DNA of 64,000 bases, taken from NCBI GenBank assembly GCA_002633005.1, contig NMRA01000536.1, positions 210,000 through 273,999 on the forward strand, read 5' to 3'. Below the pieces are notes generated by a model that worked only from the letters and a program-made list of their open reading frames with translations, was not told the origin of the DNA and did not search any database. This document shows positions 63,174-64,000 of the stretch, in pieces. The stretch's first letter is position 1; every line of letters begins with the position of its first letter. A program made the translations under genes and the position numbers. The DNA is from Phoronis australis. Lineage: Eukaryota > Phoronida > Phoronidae.

Positions 63174-64000
63174 GTATTGTAGTCATGGAATGTCTTTATG
63201 TCGCTGCTCACAACACAAAACACATCAAAAGTATCCGACAGACAAATTGAACCAGAATTCCCCATCAGAGTAGCTCTCAGGGAACTTAGTAAGTTGGCTG
63301 AGTAATTCTGTAATTGGAATTTTGCGGCCATAATGGTTGTTACGAGTCGTTGTTGCTGTTGACAAAATTAGGCGCCGTGACGGTGAAGCAGTGTTTTGTC
63401 TGATTACTTTAGTCTTGTACTGTACCTTAAAGATTCCCTTTCCATTTTATTTCACAAAGGGATTTGATCGCAAGCTTGTTCTGAATGATGCTTTTTCAAT
63501 GCAGAAAGCCAAAAAAATATTTCTGATCTATCTTTTGTAAAGTAAAACTTGCTTTTTTTCAAAAAAATCCTGAGACAAAAAAATGACACGATATTTTTTA
63601 CTCGTCACTTGGCAAATCGTTCTGTTTCAGATCTTGCTTATATTTGCTTCTGTGCCTTTGTGCAACTTAAACAATATATAAGACCTTTGCTGAAATTGGT
63701 TCGGCTTGCCATTTTTATTTTTTTATTTGGTGAGCCCAGGTCTCAAAATGAGACGGGTACATACTAGAACCGACTAAGCTTTTTTGGCCTGATCAAATGT
63801 TTTTTAAATAACCATAATTACATATGGAATCTTCAGACTAAATCGGATGGTGCACCAACAAAATAACCGCCACAGTCGAGCGGCATTGAACTTTGCTTTC
63901 TTGAATTTCCAATAAATTAAGTGAGCGAAATCATGTTGCATAATAAATAGTGAAATGTTCCCATTTTAGCGATGTCTCTCGATTGAAAAGTCTCTTTCAG
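63174..64000 (+). other. Gli intron 7, ending on an acceptor-like site
   Basis: Contains repeat family H copy 2 (63292-63425). The last bases of the window, TCTCTTTCAG, form a good acceptor, so the next exon may start at the first base beyond the window. Confidence 0.5.

Noticed and set aside
1-64000. CRISPR array, bacterial operon or phage content
   Set aside because: The window is intron-rich animal DNA; the only regular arrays are minisatellites without spacers.

Overview
The window is animal nuclear DNA: AT-rich, intron-rich, and dense with short inverted-repeat transposons. There are no bacterial-style operons. Two genes can be read with confidence, both on the + strand. The second is a Gli/Ci-family Hedgehog transcription factor, which makes the source a metazoan. 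The GLI2/GLI3-like N-terminus and the repeat content suggest an invertebrate deuterostome (echinoderm, hemichordate or cephalochordate), but the species cannot be fixed from the sequence alone.

Region 1 (1-5.0 kb) is intergenic. It holds a tRNA-derived SINE with a perfect hairpin, a diverged tandem duplication and a 16-bp minisatellite.

Region 2 (5.0-10.6 kb) is a nine-coding-exon gene that I do not recognise. It predicts a 288-residue secreted protein. It has a signal peptide, two amphipathic modules carrying one cysteine each, two 14-residue acidic mini-exons, and four Arg/Pro/Gly-rich modules built from [RK]PTGD repeats. Each cationic module begins at a basic cleavage-type site (DKR/S, REER/S, REDR/S). 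Every coding intron is phase 0, and the last modules are recent tandem duplicates. The layout (signal peptide, acidic part, repeated cationic part with processing sites) resembles precursors of proline/arginine-rich antimicrobial or signalling peptides; that function is inference. This is the best candidate for something undescribed.

Region 3 (10.6-37.4 kb) has no recognisable coding exon. It holds several hAT-like and other terminal-inverted-repeat elements, an 18-bp minisatellite and copies of dispersed repeat families. A possible distal promoter and noncoding first exon for the Gli gene lies at 14.2-14.5 kb.

Region 4 (37.4-64 kb) carries the first seven coding exons of the Gli gene: 1128 nt, 376 codons, upstream of the zinc fingers, which must lie beyond the window. 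The first coding intron is 15.4 kb. The introns contain repeats, a large inverted repeat, and single-N contig joints flanked by duplicated sequence that look like assembly artefacts.

The two genes show no functional link; they are simply neighbours.
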